A DNA stretch of 64,000 nucleotides. It comes from Lachnospiraceae bacterium. GTDB lineage: Bacteria; Bacillota; Clostridia; Lachnospirales; Lachnospiraceae. This document shows, one piece after another, positions 53,041 to 63,050 of the stretch. Position numbers and translations under genes: made by a program. The notes beneath the pieces were generated by a model. That model did not search any database and was not told where the DNA came from. It saw nothing but the letters and a program-made list of their open reading frames with translations. The stretch spans positions 186,001 to 250,000 of the forward strand of contig JAFTPP010000003.1 in the NCBI GenBank assembly GCA_017463255.1, given 5' to 3'. The number at the start of each line of letters is the position of its first letter. Position 1 is the stretch's first letter.

Positions 53041-55448
53041 TCCATAAAGTAGAGACGGGAGCCGAAATCCTGAAAATATCTTACTTCATTATTATAGCCT
53101 GTTCCTGCAAATCCTTGTTTTAAACGGACACCACCATACATTAACACATCACCGCTTGCATATAGGTCTTCCTTTTCACCATCCATTTTCACAAATTTAG
53201 CTACCATGTTATGAAGTACGGAATCCTGTTTAATGTGAATGGGTGATACTGTGTTTACCAAATCCCCAAAGTTCTTCACATTGTATTTTAGCTCACGATT
53301 ATAGAAATGATACTGCATCTTAGGTAACAATCCTTTTGCCTTATAATACTGGAATCGTGTATTGGGGGTCACAAGCTTCTGCATAAGATATCCTACAGCC
53401 TTCTTGCCATCCGGGGATACACAGGTCCATTCCATAATGTTTCCGTCACCATTGTCAAGACAGCTTCCGCCTGTGCTCATAAATCCACTATTTCCAAAGC
53501 CACTTACCGCATCATGAAAACTTCTTCCACGGTAAAAAGTTCCTCTCTGCAATACCTCCCGCCATTCCTTATAAAGAGCAATTTGGTCTCTGATTGCATC
53601 CAGTTCTTCCTTTTTCATATCGCTAAAATTACATTCATATCCGCACACGCCAAAACAAGCCGTATTAAATCTGGTTTCCAACGGTGTTACCCTTAATGTC
53701 TGATGATTCGGGCATCCTGAAACATGGGCACTGACAACGGACATAGGATAGCCATAGCTATAATTATTCTGAATTTCCGCACGACACAACGCATCTGTAT
53801 CATCGCTTGCCCAAATCTGTGGAAAATAGCAAAGAATTCCTAAATCAAACCGGTTTCCGCCCGCTGCACATCCTTCAAAAAGAATACCCGGAAATCTTTC
53901 CGTTAATTCCTTCATACAACGATATAATCCCATGACATATCGATGGGCCACTTCACCTTGTCTTTCTGCCGGAAGGGAAGTTGAATAATAATCCGTAAAG
54001 GTTCTGTTCATATCCCATTTTACATAAGCAATATCAGCCGAATCGAACACTTTACTCATTTCTTCTATGATGTATTCCTGTACCTCTGTTTTGGTCAAAT
54101 CTAAGATTCTCTGATTACGTCCTTCAGAATGAGGTTTTCCGGGAATCTGTAATACCCAGTCCGGATGTGCTTCATACAACTTACTCTTTACATTTACCAT
54201 CTCAGGCTCTACCCAGATACCAAACTCCAATCCTAACGCCTTTATCTTATTACACAGTCCTTTGATTCCGCCGGGAAGCTTTTTCTCATTCACATGCCAG
54301 TCTCCTAAAGAGCTTGCATCATCATTACGCTCTCCAAACCATCCGTCGTCCATAACAAACAACTCAATCCCTGCTTCTTTTCCTGCCTTGGCAAGATTTA
54401 AAAGCTTTCTTTCGTTAATGTCAAAATAGGATGCTTCCCAACTGTTTAATAAAACAGGACGTACTTTGTCCTTCCACTCGCCTCTTACAATATGCTCTCT
54501 TACAAACCGGTGCATTTGTCCGCTCATTCCGTTAAAGCCTTCCCAAGAATAAGTCATGACTGCTTCCGGTGCTTCAAACACCTTTCCCGGCTCCATGACA
54601 AAGCAAAAAGATTGTGGATTGATACCGGTAACAATTCTTGTTTTTCCAAAACTGTTTACTTCCACTGCTTCATAGTGATTGCCGCTGTAAATCAGATTAA
54701 ATCCATAGCAATCTCCATAATCCTCTGTCGTTTGCATCTGACTTAACATGACAAAGGGATTGGCACGGCTTGAAGAAGTTCCCGTATAGGAGGAGTTTAT
54801 GTGTTTACCGGACGTAACCCTTATATCATTGCGTCTCATTTCCCGGGCCCAAGCTCCGTTAAACGTAGTAAACACATAATCTCTGGTATCAAAATCCAAC
54901 TGCATACTGAGAAGCCTCTTCAGTTTTACAGTATCCTGACTGTCATTAATTAACCGTACACTTCTTGTAATCACATCACATTCTTCGTATACATAGTAAT
55001 GAAGCTCCAACCTTAAATCGTATTCCTTATCCCATAAAGTAACACATAAATGCTCCACTTCATCGCTGTCATCATAAGAACCGGGCATAGTATCATATTC
55101 TGCCTTTCCCTTACCAATACAAGCCTCTTTAAAAAGAAAATCCGAGGTAAAGCTTCCGTCTTCATGTATTACTTCAATCAGTGGTTCACGGATATCCCCT
55201 TTCCCGTAGGAAGACATTTCAAGACGGATGTCTTCTAAGGAAATATTCTTATGCTCCTCGTCATAGCAATTCAGATTTCCCGGTACAAAGGCCTGCTTTT
55301 CCACCAACGCCTCTACTCCCATTCCATCCTGCAAATTGAGCCTTCTGCCATAATACAGATGCTCTAAATGCCCTGTTTCCATCACTCTGAAACAATAAGT
55401 TGTCTGATTGGTATTCAGGATAAAATAATCATTTTTTCTTGTAATCAT
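53028..55448 (-). CDS. GH36 alpha-galactosidase (second cluster)
   Basis: An 806-residue family 36 enzyme. Nucleophile D479 in KWDMNRTF and acid/base D549 in WASDDTD are clear. It is longer than the mannan-locus GH36 (731 residues), with extra sequence near 85-120 and near 640-665 and a longer C-terminal sheet. No signal peptide: cytosolic. GAGGAACGCTT precedes the ATG, 18 bases after the GPH symporter stop. It likely cuts galactose from raffinose-type sugars or galactosides brought in by that symporter. Its last codons lie inside a tandem repeat. Confidence 0.92.
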   Translation of the reverse strand: MITRKNDYFILNTNQTTYCFRVMETGHLEHLYYGRRLNLQDGMGVEALVEKQAFVPGNLNCYDEEHKNISLEDIRLEMSSYGKGDIREPLIEVIHEDGSFTSDFLFKEACIGKGKAEYDTMPGSYDDSDEVEHLCVTLWDKEYDLRLELHYYVYEECDVITRSVRLINDSQDTVKLKRLLSMQLDFDTRDYVFTTFNGAWAREMRRNDIRVTSGKHINSSYTGTSSSRANPFVMLSQMQTTEDYGDCYGFNLIYSGNHYEAVEVNSFGKTRIVTGINPQSFCFVMEPGKVFEAPEAVMTYSWEGFNGMSGQMHRFVREHIVRGEWKDKVRPVLLNSWEASYFDINERKLLNLAKAGKEAGIELFVMDDGWFGERNDDASSLGDWHVNEKKLPGGIKGLCNKIKALGLEFGIWVEPEMVNVKSKLYEAHPDWVLQIPGKPHSEGRNQRILDLTKTEVQEYIIEEMSKVFDSADIAYVKWDMNRTFTDYYSTSLPAERQGEVAHRYVMGLYRCMKELTERFPGILFEGCAAGGNRFDLGILCYFPQIWASDDTDALCRAEIQNNYSYGYPMSVVSAHVSGCPNHQTLRVTPLETRFNTACFGVCGYECNFSDMKKEELDAIRDQIALYKEWREVLQRGTFYRGRSFHDAVSGFGNSGFMSTGGSCLDNGDGNIMEWTCVSPDGKKAVGYLMQKLVTPNTRFQYYKAKGLLPKMQYHFYNRELKYNVKNFGDLVNTVSPIHIKQDSVLHNMVAKFVKMDGEKEDLYASGDVLMYGGVRLKQGFAGTGYNNEVRYFQDFGSRLYFMEAEE

Positions 55449-55466
55449 AAGCGTTCCTCGACTTGC

Positions 55467-56840
55467 TTAATTCTGTTTTTTTAATTCCTGTGATATTTCT
55501 TCAATCTTACTCTCTGTTAAAATATATTTCTTATAAAATACAATGATGGCTATAAGTAGTCCGACAATCGGTAAAACCGTCATCGTCATACGAAGCCCGA
55601 ATACGGATGAGGTTGCGGTATCCACTACTGCTGCCACCTCCGATGTGTCATCACTTAAATTGCAAACAGTAAGGCAGATAGACGCAATTAATGCCGCTAC
55701 ACCTGATGCCAGCTTTACAACAAAGGTCTGCATAGAAAAAATAACACTTTCATCACGTCTGTTGTTTTTTAACTGACCGTAATCCACTGTATTTGCAAGG
55801 AACACTGTGGTAAGTACTGTTAACATACCAAATGCGGTAAATACAAAGAACCCCGGAATAAATAAAATCCAAATGTTAGAAATATTGGTAATCATCATCA
55901 CAAATAAAACTGCATATCCCAAAATTGCCATAACAACACTTGTATAGAACACTCTGATAGTACTCATGAACTTACGCATCAATGGGAAAAATACCATCAT
56001 GGATAAAATCTGGATTCCACCGCCAAAGGTATTAAATAAGGTATAGTCGTTGTACCATGTGGCACCGCCAAAATCATATTTAAAGAAGTAGATAACAAGG
56101 TTTGATGTAATATACAACGCACAATTGATTAAAACAATTGTAATAACCACTGTCATTGCCTGGTCATTCTGAACCAAAGCCTTAAACATCTGCTTTACAG
56201 AAGGTGAATCCACATCCACCGTGGATTTTTCTTTGATTGTAACACATGTAATAATGGTAAAAAGAATAAACAATACAGCCACAATCAACGCAAACCATTG
56301 AAAACCGGTACGTTCATTACCCTGTCCCAATGCATAAACACAAGCCATGGTAATAATGGTAATAAGAGCAGAACCTACACCTGCACAGGAACGTGCCAAA
56401 GTAGAAAGACCTTCTCTTTCTTTACCACCCTCTGTAAAGGCAGGAATCATGGACCAGAACGGAATATCCATCATGGTATAAGTAACACCCCATAAAATAT
56501 ATGTAACAGCCGCATAAGCTACTAGTCCGCTACCGTCAAGTGCAGGAGGTGCCGCAAACATAAAGTACAAAATAATGGCATTTGTAATAGTTCCGATTAA
56601 TAACCATGGACGGAATTTTCCCCATCTGGTTCTTGTTTTTGCAACAACAACACCCATAATCGGGTCATTAAATGCGTCAAATACACGGGCAGCCATAAGA
56701 ATCATACCCATGGCAATGGCGCTTACCCCTAAGATATCCTGATAATAGTATAAAATATAGCTTGCTGAGAGCATGTATACCATGTCTTTTCCCACTGCTC
56801 CCAATCCATAAGAAACTTTTTCTTTCAATGATAATTTCAT
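55467..56840 (-). CDS. GPH family sugar:cation symporter (MelB-like)
   Basis: A 457-residue twelve-span carrier of the glycoside-pentoside-hexuronide family. YGLGAVGKDMVYMLSASYILYYYQD and DAFNDPIMG are typical MelB N-terminal motifs, and the last ~20 residues are cytosolic. GGGAG precedes the start, 19 bases after the GT-B-like gene. Flanking GH36 and GH2 genes suggest an alpha- or beta-galactoside substrate taken up with Na+ or H+. Confidence 0.92.
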   Translation of the reverse strand: MKLSLKEKVSYGLGAVGKDMVYMLSASYILYYYQDILGVSAIAMGMILMAARVFDAFNDPIMGVVVAKTRTRWGKFRPWLLIGTITNAIILYFMFAAPPALDGSGLVAYAAVTYILWGVTYTMMDIPFWSMIPAFTEGGKEREGLSTLARSCAGVGSALITIITMACVYALGQGNERTGFQWFALIVAVLFILFTIITCVTIKEKSTVDVDSPSVKQMFKALVQNDQAMTVVITIVLINCALYITSNLVIYFFKYDFGGATWYNDYTLFNTFGGGIQILSMMVFFPLMRKFMSTIRVFYTSVVMAILGYAVLFVMMITNISNIWILFIPGFFVFTAFGMLTVLTTVFLANTVDYGQLKNNRRDESVIFSMQTFVVKLASGVAALIASICLTVCNLSDDTSEVAAVVDTATSSVFGLRMTMTVLPIVGLLIAIIVFYKKYILTESKIEEISQELKKQN

Positions 56841-56859
56841 GTTTGTTCTCCCTTCACAT

Positions 56860-58338
56860 TTAACCTTTACGCATTTGGTTTGCCAGTTCTACCACCTTGT
56901 ATGCCCCGTCATAGATTCCGGCTGCTTTATTTTTTATAATGGCATCGCACATATCCACGAGCACTTTATCTTCCCTCATAAACAACTCAATCATCTGCAA
57001 TGTATGCGGAATATCAGCACATTCTAAAGTTCCATCCCCGATTTCTGCTGAGTGGATAGCACCCCACTGCTCATGTCCTCCAACCCTCTTAATAAAGAGC
57101 TTTGGTACAGGATAAAATGCCAATTCACTTGGCTTAGTAACAAGCACATCCGAGCTTCTCATTAAGAGATTGGTACAGTAAACTGCTTCAAAGATATTGG
57201 AATGATAAAATCCATGTACACCCGTAACACTTTCTGTAAGAGCTCTGTCACAAAAGCTTTGGGTTTCTTCCCACCGGTCAAAATGCTCTTCTGAAACTGC
57301 TTTTAATTCCGGTATCTCTTTTAGCAATTCTTCCCATACATTTTTATAATCACCTACGTTAACGTAGAGCGCAGCTTCTTTTTTCTCAATGGCAGGAAGG
57401 AGGTATTTGATAATCGCTGCAAAAATTTCCTTTTGGGCTCCTGCTCCACCGATGGTAAGTAAAAATCTCATAGGTGCTTTGTTAATCTTACGCTGTTTTC
57501 TTGCTTCACAATCTGTTTCAATATTACTTACCAGTTCATGATCAATATAGTGACCTGTGTAAGCTAAATCATTCGCCGGCATTGGGGTTAATACATCTTT
57601 TCCCTGCATACCGTTTAAAATACGATATCCCTGATATGCAAAATGTGTCTGGACTGTATGTAAGCTTCCTTCTGCAAAGTGTAACGCCATGGGCCAGTTA
57701 TCGGGAATGGCATTGACCACATACTTCATCCCCCCATGGATTGCTGCCTGTGCCGGCCATACATGGGTTGCTACCACCGGGATTTCCTTCGGTACATTTC
57801 TATAAACCGTCGCCATAAGCTCTGCATTTTTCTGGTCCGAAGCATTATAGCTTAATTTACGGAAGCCCTCATAATTCATTGGCTCCCACACAAATTTATT
57901 AAACAATTTACTTTTCCCTGAAAGTCTGGAACCAAGAGAATATAAGTCGTTCTGCGCGCTGATTACCTTAGTGCATGTAGTCTGCTTATAAGAATTCAAA
58001 TCCATCCAGTACGGTGTATATCCCATAGCATTTGCCGCCGAAGCAATGGCCATGGAAATACGGTAATGACCGAATCCCATTCTAATATTTCCTACAATAA
58101 TTCCTTTTTCATTATCAAATGCAGTTTCTTCACCATCCTTCTCACCCGGATTTAAAAGACGTACATCCATAACCCCAAGTGCTTTGCCGATATGCTCATT
58201 TTCTTTAAGACTTACCGGATAAGATACATTGCTGTCATCACCAAATTTCTTAATGTATTTTTTCTTGGATTTCAGCGCTTTCTTATATACCTTTTTAGGC
58301 ATTCTGTTTCCAAAAATTACTGCTAATTTTTCACTCAT
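56860..58338 (-). CDS. Uncharacterised GT-B-like protein in a glycosidase operon
   Basis: A 492-residue cytosolic protein I cannot name. The layout suggests a two-domain GT-B glycosyltransferase of the MurG/MGDG-synthase sort: an N-terminal lobe with the glycine motif GNIRMGFGHYRISMAIASAA and a C-terminal lobe with MRFLLTIGGAGAQKEIF, then VTKPSELAFYPVPKLFIKRVGGHEQWGA, where MurG-type enzymes bind the nucleotide sugar. A basic N-terminus (MPKKVYKKALKSKKKYIKKF) may touch the membrane. It overlaps the GH2 stop by eight bases and is followed by the GPH symporter, so it is part of galactoside use or of a reaction on its product. Function is open. Confidence 0.6.
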   Translation of the reverse strand: MSEKLAVIFGNRMPKKVYKKALKSKKKYIKKFGDDSNVSYPVSLKENEHIGKALGVMDVRLLNPGEKDGEETAFDNEKGIIVGNIRMGFGHYRISMAIASAANAMGYTPYWMDLNSYKQTTCTKVISAQNDLYSLGSRLSGKSKLFNKFVWEPMNYEGFRKLSYNASDQKNAELMATVYRNVPKEIPVVATHVWPAQAAIHGGMKYVVNAIPDNWPMALHFAEGSLHTVQTHFAYQGYRILNGMQGKDVLTPMPANDLAYTGHYIDHELVSNIETDCEARKQRKINKAPMRFLLTIGGAGAQKEIFAAIIKYLLPAIEKKEAALYVNVGDYKNVWEELLKEIPELKAVSEEHFDRWEETQSFCDRALTESVTGVHGFYHSNIFEAVYCTNLLMRSSDVLVTKPSELAFYPVPKLFIKRVGGHEQWGAIHSAEIGDGTLECADIPHTLQMIELFMREDKVLVDMCDAIIKNKAAGIYDGAYKVVELANQMRKG

Positions 58339-60745
58339 ATTCTCCTCCGCATTTCACTTCAAACTCTATTTTTACCGGTTCAGTCTGACCGGAATGTATA
58401 AATAATGTTGCCTTCCCTTCTTGTCCCGTGGTTCTTACATAAGTACCACCCATTCCGCCTTTTAAAGATATGATATTCCCTCCGATTAACTCAATTGGGC
58501 CTTCAGTTTGCAAAGTAACCGGCTCATTATAAAAATAGAGTTGATTATTATACTCATCCTGCATACAAATTCTTACCGCCGCCACATCATAAGTGTTTTC
58601 TTCTATAAGCTTTGTATGATCGGCTTTTACCCTAAGATGCATCCTTGTCATAGGTGCCTTCACGCAAATGTTTTGAATCTCTCCATCCTTGATGCTCTCA
58701 AACCTGTATACTGTGGAAGTGCCGCCCCAGTCGCCAATGTATTTGTTATAAAGTGTTACGGCTTCTGTTGGCTTCATATGGTATACAAGCATCATTTTTA
58801 ATGCAGTAAAAATGATTTTTTTCGGCAAGTGTGACAGTCCGTTCATTGCCACATAATTTAATGCTTCTTTTATCTGTCCGGCCTGTTTTGGTTTAAAATC
58901 CTCCCCTTTTTCTATAGCATCTCCGATGAAATCATCGATTAAGATGGGACCATGTAAAAGATTCTTATAGCAGGAATCTTCTTTTTTGTATTCCTTAATA
59001 AATCTGTCATTCTTATACATCCGTACGCTGTCAGCATTGGTATATATCCAGGTCTTTCCTCTGTTACATCCCGGATGCTCACCAATATCCATGGTGGAGC
59101 TTAAGGATAGCACCTGTGTCGTATCTTGCTGACAGGAATAGATGTCTGCTGCCAGCTTGGGATTCCGAAACATATCCATGACTCCGTGATAACAGATTCT
59201 GTCGCCGCTTCCAAAATCCTTGTGGGTATTATAATCCGTCATACACCATCCAAAGCTGCCTGCAATATCCTCTTTCGCTGCAATAGCATCTAACACATTG
59301 GCGTGTCGCATTGCATGTTCCACTCTGTGTTCTTCCCAATCAAAGGCTTTTGTGGGATACATATGTCCATTATATTCACTGACTACATAGGCTCTTTTAG
59401 AATCGGAAGTTACGTTATCCTTAGGCTCACACCCCGGTGCATTTCCATCATGGGAAAAGTCATTGTATGTATACACATCTTCTAAAAAGCTACTTTTCTT
59501 ATGGGCTCTTACCCCTGCCGTCTGCCTGTACGGATCTAACTTTCTTGCTGCTTCATTGGTCTTTTCATAAAAAGCATCATCATCCTTAGATTCATTAATC
59601 CTTACTCCCCATAAAATAATGGAAGGATGATTGCGGTACTGGGTTACCATTTCTTTGACACTTTCTACTGCCCGGGTTTTCCACTCCTCATCTCCGATAT
59701 GCTGCCATCCCGGAAGCTCTGTAAAAACAAGTAGCCCGATTTCATCACATCTTTCTATAAAATAATGAGACTGGGGATAATGTGAAGTACGCACTGCATT
59801 AAGTCCAAGCTCATTTTTTAAAATATCTGCATCCATAACCTGCATGGACTTTGGCATTGCATATCCTACATAGGGATAACTTTGATGTCTGTTTAAGCCT
59901 CGTAATTTTAATTTCTTTCCATTCAGGTAAAAGCCGTCTTGTTGAAACTTGGCATCTCTAAAGCCAAAGGTTGTAACCTGCTCATCTAATAAGCTTCCGT
60001 CTTTTTTCCTAAGGCAGGTTTTTATGTCGTATAAAACCGGATGTTCTACATCCCAGAGTTCGATTCCTTTTACTTCAAATTCCGTTACAATCTCTATATC
60101 ATCCGAATGTGTGCTGACACTTCCTAAAAGTTCATATTCTTCGGTTCCTTTTTTTCTAATAAACTGTGTTATGGTTAAATCCGAATCCGGTTTTTGAATC
60201 AAAATCTTGGAACCAATTTTTATCTGCTGTCCACTTATTTGGGAATGTAAAAACACGTCTTCCAAATAGGTAAGATTATTTATACTAAGATATACGTCCC
60301 TATATATTCCGCCGTAAGTCATATAATCAACCACGTATCCAAATGGGGGTATATTAATATCTTCCTTGCTATTGACTTTTACGGTCAAAATATTTTCTTC
60401 CCCATAAACAAGGTAATCACTGATATCTATGGTAAATGCTGTGTACCCGCAATGATGTTCTCCCACTCCGGTACCATTTACAAAAACCTCACATTCATGT
60501 GCCACGCCTTCAAAAGTAAGAAGCACTCTATGGTCTTTCCATTCCATGGGAATAATCATTTTTTTCCGATAACCGCTTACCATCTGATAGATATTCTCAT
60601 CAAAATAATGAAAGGGAGTTTCCTTGCACGTATGCGGAATCCGGATTTCTTTCATATGGCTGTCATCAAATCCCACGTCCGGCATATCTGCAGTAAACTG
60701 TTCTATAAATTTCCAATCATTATTGATATAAATCCGCTTTCCCAC
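58331..60745 (-). CDS. GH2 family beta-galactosidase-like enzyme
   Basis: An 804-residue family 2 enzyme. Acid/base E385 in WGVRINESKDD and nucleophile E457 in VVSEYNGHMYP are visible, with LRGLNRHQSYPYVGYAMPKSMQ and VRTSHYPQSHYF of the beta-galactosidase group. The best start is GTG at 60745, with AAGGAGGA six bases ahead; a TTG at 60775 is in frame but has no ribosome site. It follows TetR by 33 bases and overlaps the GT-B-like gene by eight. Probably releases galactose from imported beta-galactosides; substrate inferred. Confidence 0.88.
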   Translation of the reverse strand: MGKRIYINNDWKFIEQFTADMPDVGFDDSHMKEIRIPHTCKETPFHYFDENIYQMVSGYRKKMIIPMEWKDHRVLLTFEGVAHECEVFVNGTGVGEHHCGYTAFTIDISDYLVYGEENILTVKVNSKEDINIPPFGYVVDYMTYGGIYRDVYLSINNLTYLEDVFLHSQISGQQIKIGSKILIQKPDSDLTITQFIRKKGTEEYELLGSVSTHSDDIEIVTEFEVKGIELWDVEHPVLYDIKTCLRKKDGSLLDEQVTTFGFRDAKFQQDGFYLNGKKLKLRGLNRHQSYPYVGYAMPKSMQVMDADILKNELGLNAVRTSHYPQSHYFIERCDEIGLLVFTELPGWQHIGDEEWKTRAVESVKEMVTQYRNHPSIILWGVRINESKDDDAFYEKTNEAARKLDPYRQTAGVRAHKKSSFLEDVYTYNDFSHDGNAPGCEPKDNVTSDSKRAYVVSEYNGHMYPTKAFDWEEHRVEHAMRHANVLDAIAAKEDIAGSFGWCMTDYNTHKDFGSGDRICYHGVMDMFRNPKLAADIYSCQQDTTQVLSLSSTMDIGEHPGCNRGKTWIYTNADSVRMYKNDRFIKEYKKEDSCYKNLLHGPILIDDFIGDAIEKGEDFKPKQAGQIKEALNYVAMNGLSHLPKKIIFTALKMMLVYHMKPTEAVTLYNKYIGDWGGTSTVYRFESIKDGEIQNICVKAPMTRMHLRVKADHTKLIEENTYDVAAVRICMQDEYNNQLYFYNEPVTLQTEGPIELIGGNIISLKGGMGGTYVRTTGQEGKATLFIHSGQTEPVKIEFEVKCGGEYE

Positions 60746-60778
60746 ACTAGCTCCTCCTTCTCTTTTAACCGCCAAGTT

Positions 60779-61351
60779 CTAACGCATGACAATTCCGTCT
60801 ACCAAGATTTCTACCACTTCATTTAATGCCTGGGTATAAGTCATTTTATGACGTATGAGCACATCTCTTTGGAAGAACTGTTCCAAAGCTGCTTCCAACA
60901 TTAATTTCACAATAGGAATATTTACTTTTCTGATAACCCCTTCTTCCATTCCTTTTTCTAAAAGAAAAATAGTGGTTTCCCATCCGGTTTCTAACCGGTT
61001 TTCTACCTGTGCGTAGATATTTGGGTATTTTTCCTTTAAGGAATATAGCTGTCTGAAATCCACATCTTTATATCCTTCCGGCATAACCCCCAAAATCTTT
61101 TTGATTTTTTCCAAGGTTGTAAGATTGGGATTTTCAAGAACCTGTTGTTCACTTTTCTTAATGGAATCAAAAAGATAATCAACCATGGCAAGGAATAATT
61201 CTTCTTTATCCTCAAACACGGTATAAATCGTCTTTTTGCTCATTCCTAAAATGTTTGCCAAATCATCCATTGTAAACTTAAGGCCCTTTTTATTAAATGC
61301 CTGTATGGTTCCTTCCAAAATTGCTACTCTTAGTTCTAATTCTTTTTCCAT
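60779..61351 (-). CDS. TetR/AcrR family transcriptional regulator
   Basis: A 190-residue regulator with the TetR helix-turn-helix at about residues 22-45 (FTMDDLANILGMSKKTIYTVFEDKEELF) and a helical ligand domain. GGAG lies six bases before the ATG at 61351, which is better than the in-frame ATG at 61363. It lies between the chemoreceptor and GH2 on one strand and may control both. The ligand is unknown. Confidence 0.9.
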   Translation of the reverse strand: MEKELELRVAILEGTIQAFNKKGLKFTMDDLANILGMSKKTIYTVFEDKEELFLAMVDYLFDSIKKSEQQVLENPNLTTLEKIKKILGVMPEGYKDVDFRQLYSLKEKYPNIYAQVENRLETGWETTIFLLEKGMEEGVIRKVNIPIVKLMLEAALEQFFQRDVLIRHKMTYTQALNEVVEILVDGIVMR

Positions 61352-61381
61352 TGTTGTCTCCATTTCTTTGTTGTCATATAT

Positions 61382-62845
61382 TTATTGGGCCACCTGCACT
61401 AAAGAGGTGGTAATTGCATTGATATCGTTATATCCGTTCACTACAATATCTACATTGCTGTGTAGTCTTGTGATTCCTGCGGAAATTTCTTCCATTGCTT
61501 TCGAGGTTACCGCCACATTGCCGTTAATATGATTTACATCATCCAAGGTCTTATTAAGCAGGCTTTCCAACCGCTTTGCCTGTTCCTCAATGGTCTGTGC
61601 CTGAGATAAAACCTGGGTCGTGTTATCTGATATGCTCCTAAAGGACATATCCACATTTTCCATCTGCTTACTACAATCCTCCACACATTCTCTGCCTGTT
61701 ACAATTTCTGTTACCACATGAGCTGTTCTATTTTGGATTCCCATAAGAATGGTATTAATCTGCTCTGTAAACTTAGCGGAAGTATCCGACAGATTCCGGA
61801 TTTCCATGGCTACAACCGCAAATCCCTTCCCATGCTCTCCCGCTCTTGCAGCTTCAATGGAAGCATTTAAGGATAAAAGATTCGTCTGGGTAGTAATCTC
61901 ATCCAAGGTTGTAAGAATCTGGCTGATTTTCTTATTTTCTTCATTAAGCTCTGTAATAGCGCCTTCAATGGTATCCATTTTTTCATTCAGGCTTCTCATT
62001 CTTTCATTTAGTTCTCTTACCCTGTTACCGCCTTCTGATACGCTACCATTTGTGGCGTTGGAAATCTCTGTCATAAACACGCTGGATTTCGAAACATTCC
62101 GGATTTTATCTACCCCATCCTGTACAAGCCCTTTTATGGTTTCCGTAGCTGTTACATCTTCTATGCTTCCTTGGGCCACATCGCCTGCCGTAAGCGAAAT
62201 CTGTGCCGAAATTTCCTCTGTCACCATAATACTTTCATTAATTTTGTTATTGGTAATCTCTAAAATTTCAACAGATTTTCTAATTTCTTCTAATAATTGC
62301 TCTGCTCTTTCTCTTGCTGCATTACTCTGGGCATTTATCTCTTTTAAACTTGTAAACTGTTGTCCCGTCAATCTGCATAACGCCCAGAAAACAAACAATC
62401 CACTGACAATGTAAACAATGCACATTGCCATTGCATCAACTGACCATGTAGCCGCCAACTCTTGCGTATACTTAAAGTAAAAAATAATCATACATACGGC
62501 ACTACAGATACACTGTAAAACAATCGGTCGGATGTCTTCATATAATACAATCATGAAGATAGCCAGGAAAAACATCAGGTAATTCGTTGTGGTCGGAAAC
62601 ATGACCATACATGCAATGCTAATTCCCGTAAGTACCACTACCATAAGATACATCATGATAATGGGATTCATTTTTCTTGCCACAAAAAACAGGACTGCGC
62701 TTACTATAAGACCGGCAACCACCAATCCGATTACTGTTTGTATTCCGACGAATATCGCATTTACAATCCCCCTTAACACAATACTTGCCAAAAACGCAAC
62801 GCTTAATATCTTGTTTTTGCTTCTAATCACTTCCCTATAATCCAT
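61382..62845 (-). CDS. Methyl-accepting chemotaxis protein with six-span membrane sensor
   Basis: A 487-residue chemoreceptor. Residues about 10-160 are six membrane spans with no large outside domain; the rest is the coiled signalling domain, including the conserved tip TTQTNLLSLNASIEAARAGEHGKGFAVVA and EIRNLSDTSAKFT. There is no HAMP domain of the usual kind. GGAGGGGCAT precedes the ATG at 62845; an upstream ATG at 62857 overlaps that site. It is followed 30 bases later by TetR. It likely senses a membrane or redox-type signal, or a small solute in the membrane part. Confidence 0.9.
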   Translation of the reverse strand: MDYREVIRSKNKILSVAFLASIVLRGIVNAIFVGIQTVIGLVVAGLIVSAVLFFVARKMNPIIMMYLMVVVLTGISIACMVMFPTTTNYLMFFLAIFMIVLYEDIRPIVLQCICSAVCMIIFYFKYTQELAATWSVDAMAMCIVYIVSGLFVFWALCRLTGQQFTSLKEINAQSNAARERAEQLLEEIRKSVEILEITNNKINESIMVTEEISAQISLTAGDVAQGSIEDVTATETIKGLVQDGVDKIRNVSKSSVFMTEISNATNGSVSEGGNRVRELNERMRSLNEKMDTIEGAITELNEENKKISQILTTLDEITTQTNLLSLNASIEAARAGEHGKGFAVVAMEIRNLSDTSAKFTEQINTILMGIQNRTAHVVTEIVTGRECVEDCSKQMENVDMSFRSISDNTTQVLSQAQTIEEQAKRLESLLNKTLDDVNHINGNVAVTSKAMEEISAGITRLHSNVDIVVNGYNDINAITTSLVQVAQ

Positions 62846-62880
62846 ATGCCCCTCCATTCTCGGAAACTAAAATTTGTTTT

Positions 62881-62948
62881 TCAGTTTCCTTTATTGTAGC
62901 ACCGTCTTTTCTGTTACACAAGAAACTGTTTTACCAAAAATAGTTTCC
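62881..62948. promoter_or_regulatory. Repeated AGTTTC half-sites between chemoreceptor and GGDEF genes
   Basis: CAGTTTCC (62881-62889), AGAAACTG (62921-62928) and TAGTTTCC (62941-62948) form inverted half-sites in the divergent promoter region. They are a candidate operator for the TetR protein two genes downstream. Confidence 0.25.
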
Positions 62949-63017
62949 GTTTTTATGAATATCTACCAAATCGTGACCTTTTTCCTAGTTTTCTATTTCA
63001 AATTTGTAATTTATCGG

Positions 63018-63023
63018 TATAAT
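63018..63023 (+). promoter_or_regulatory. Probable -10 box of the diguanylate cyclase gene
   Basis: TATAAT 28 bases upstream of the ATG; the -35 (TTTCAA, 16 bases upstream) is weak. Confidence 0.42.
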
Positions 63024-63050
63024 GAAGTTAATTAAGAAAGGATAACTTTT

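Noticed and set aside
52807-53123. Three overlapping plus-strand open frames of 76-99 codons
   Set aside because: They run through the 30-bp tandem repeat and microrepeats, giving repetitive peptides in every frame, with no ribosome site.
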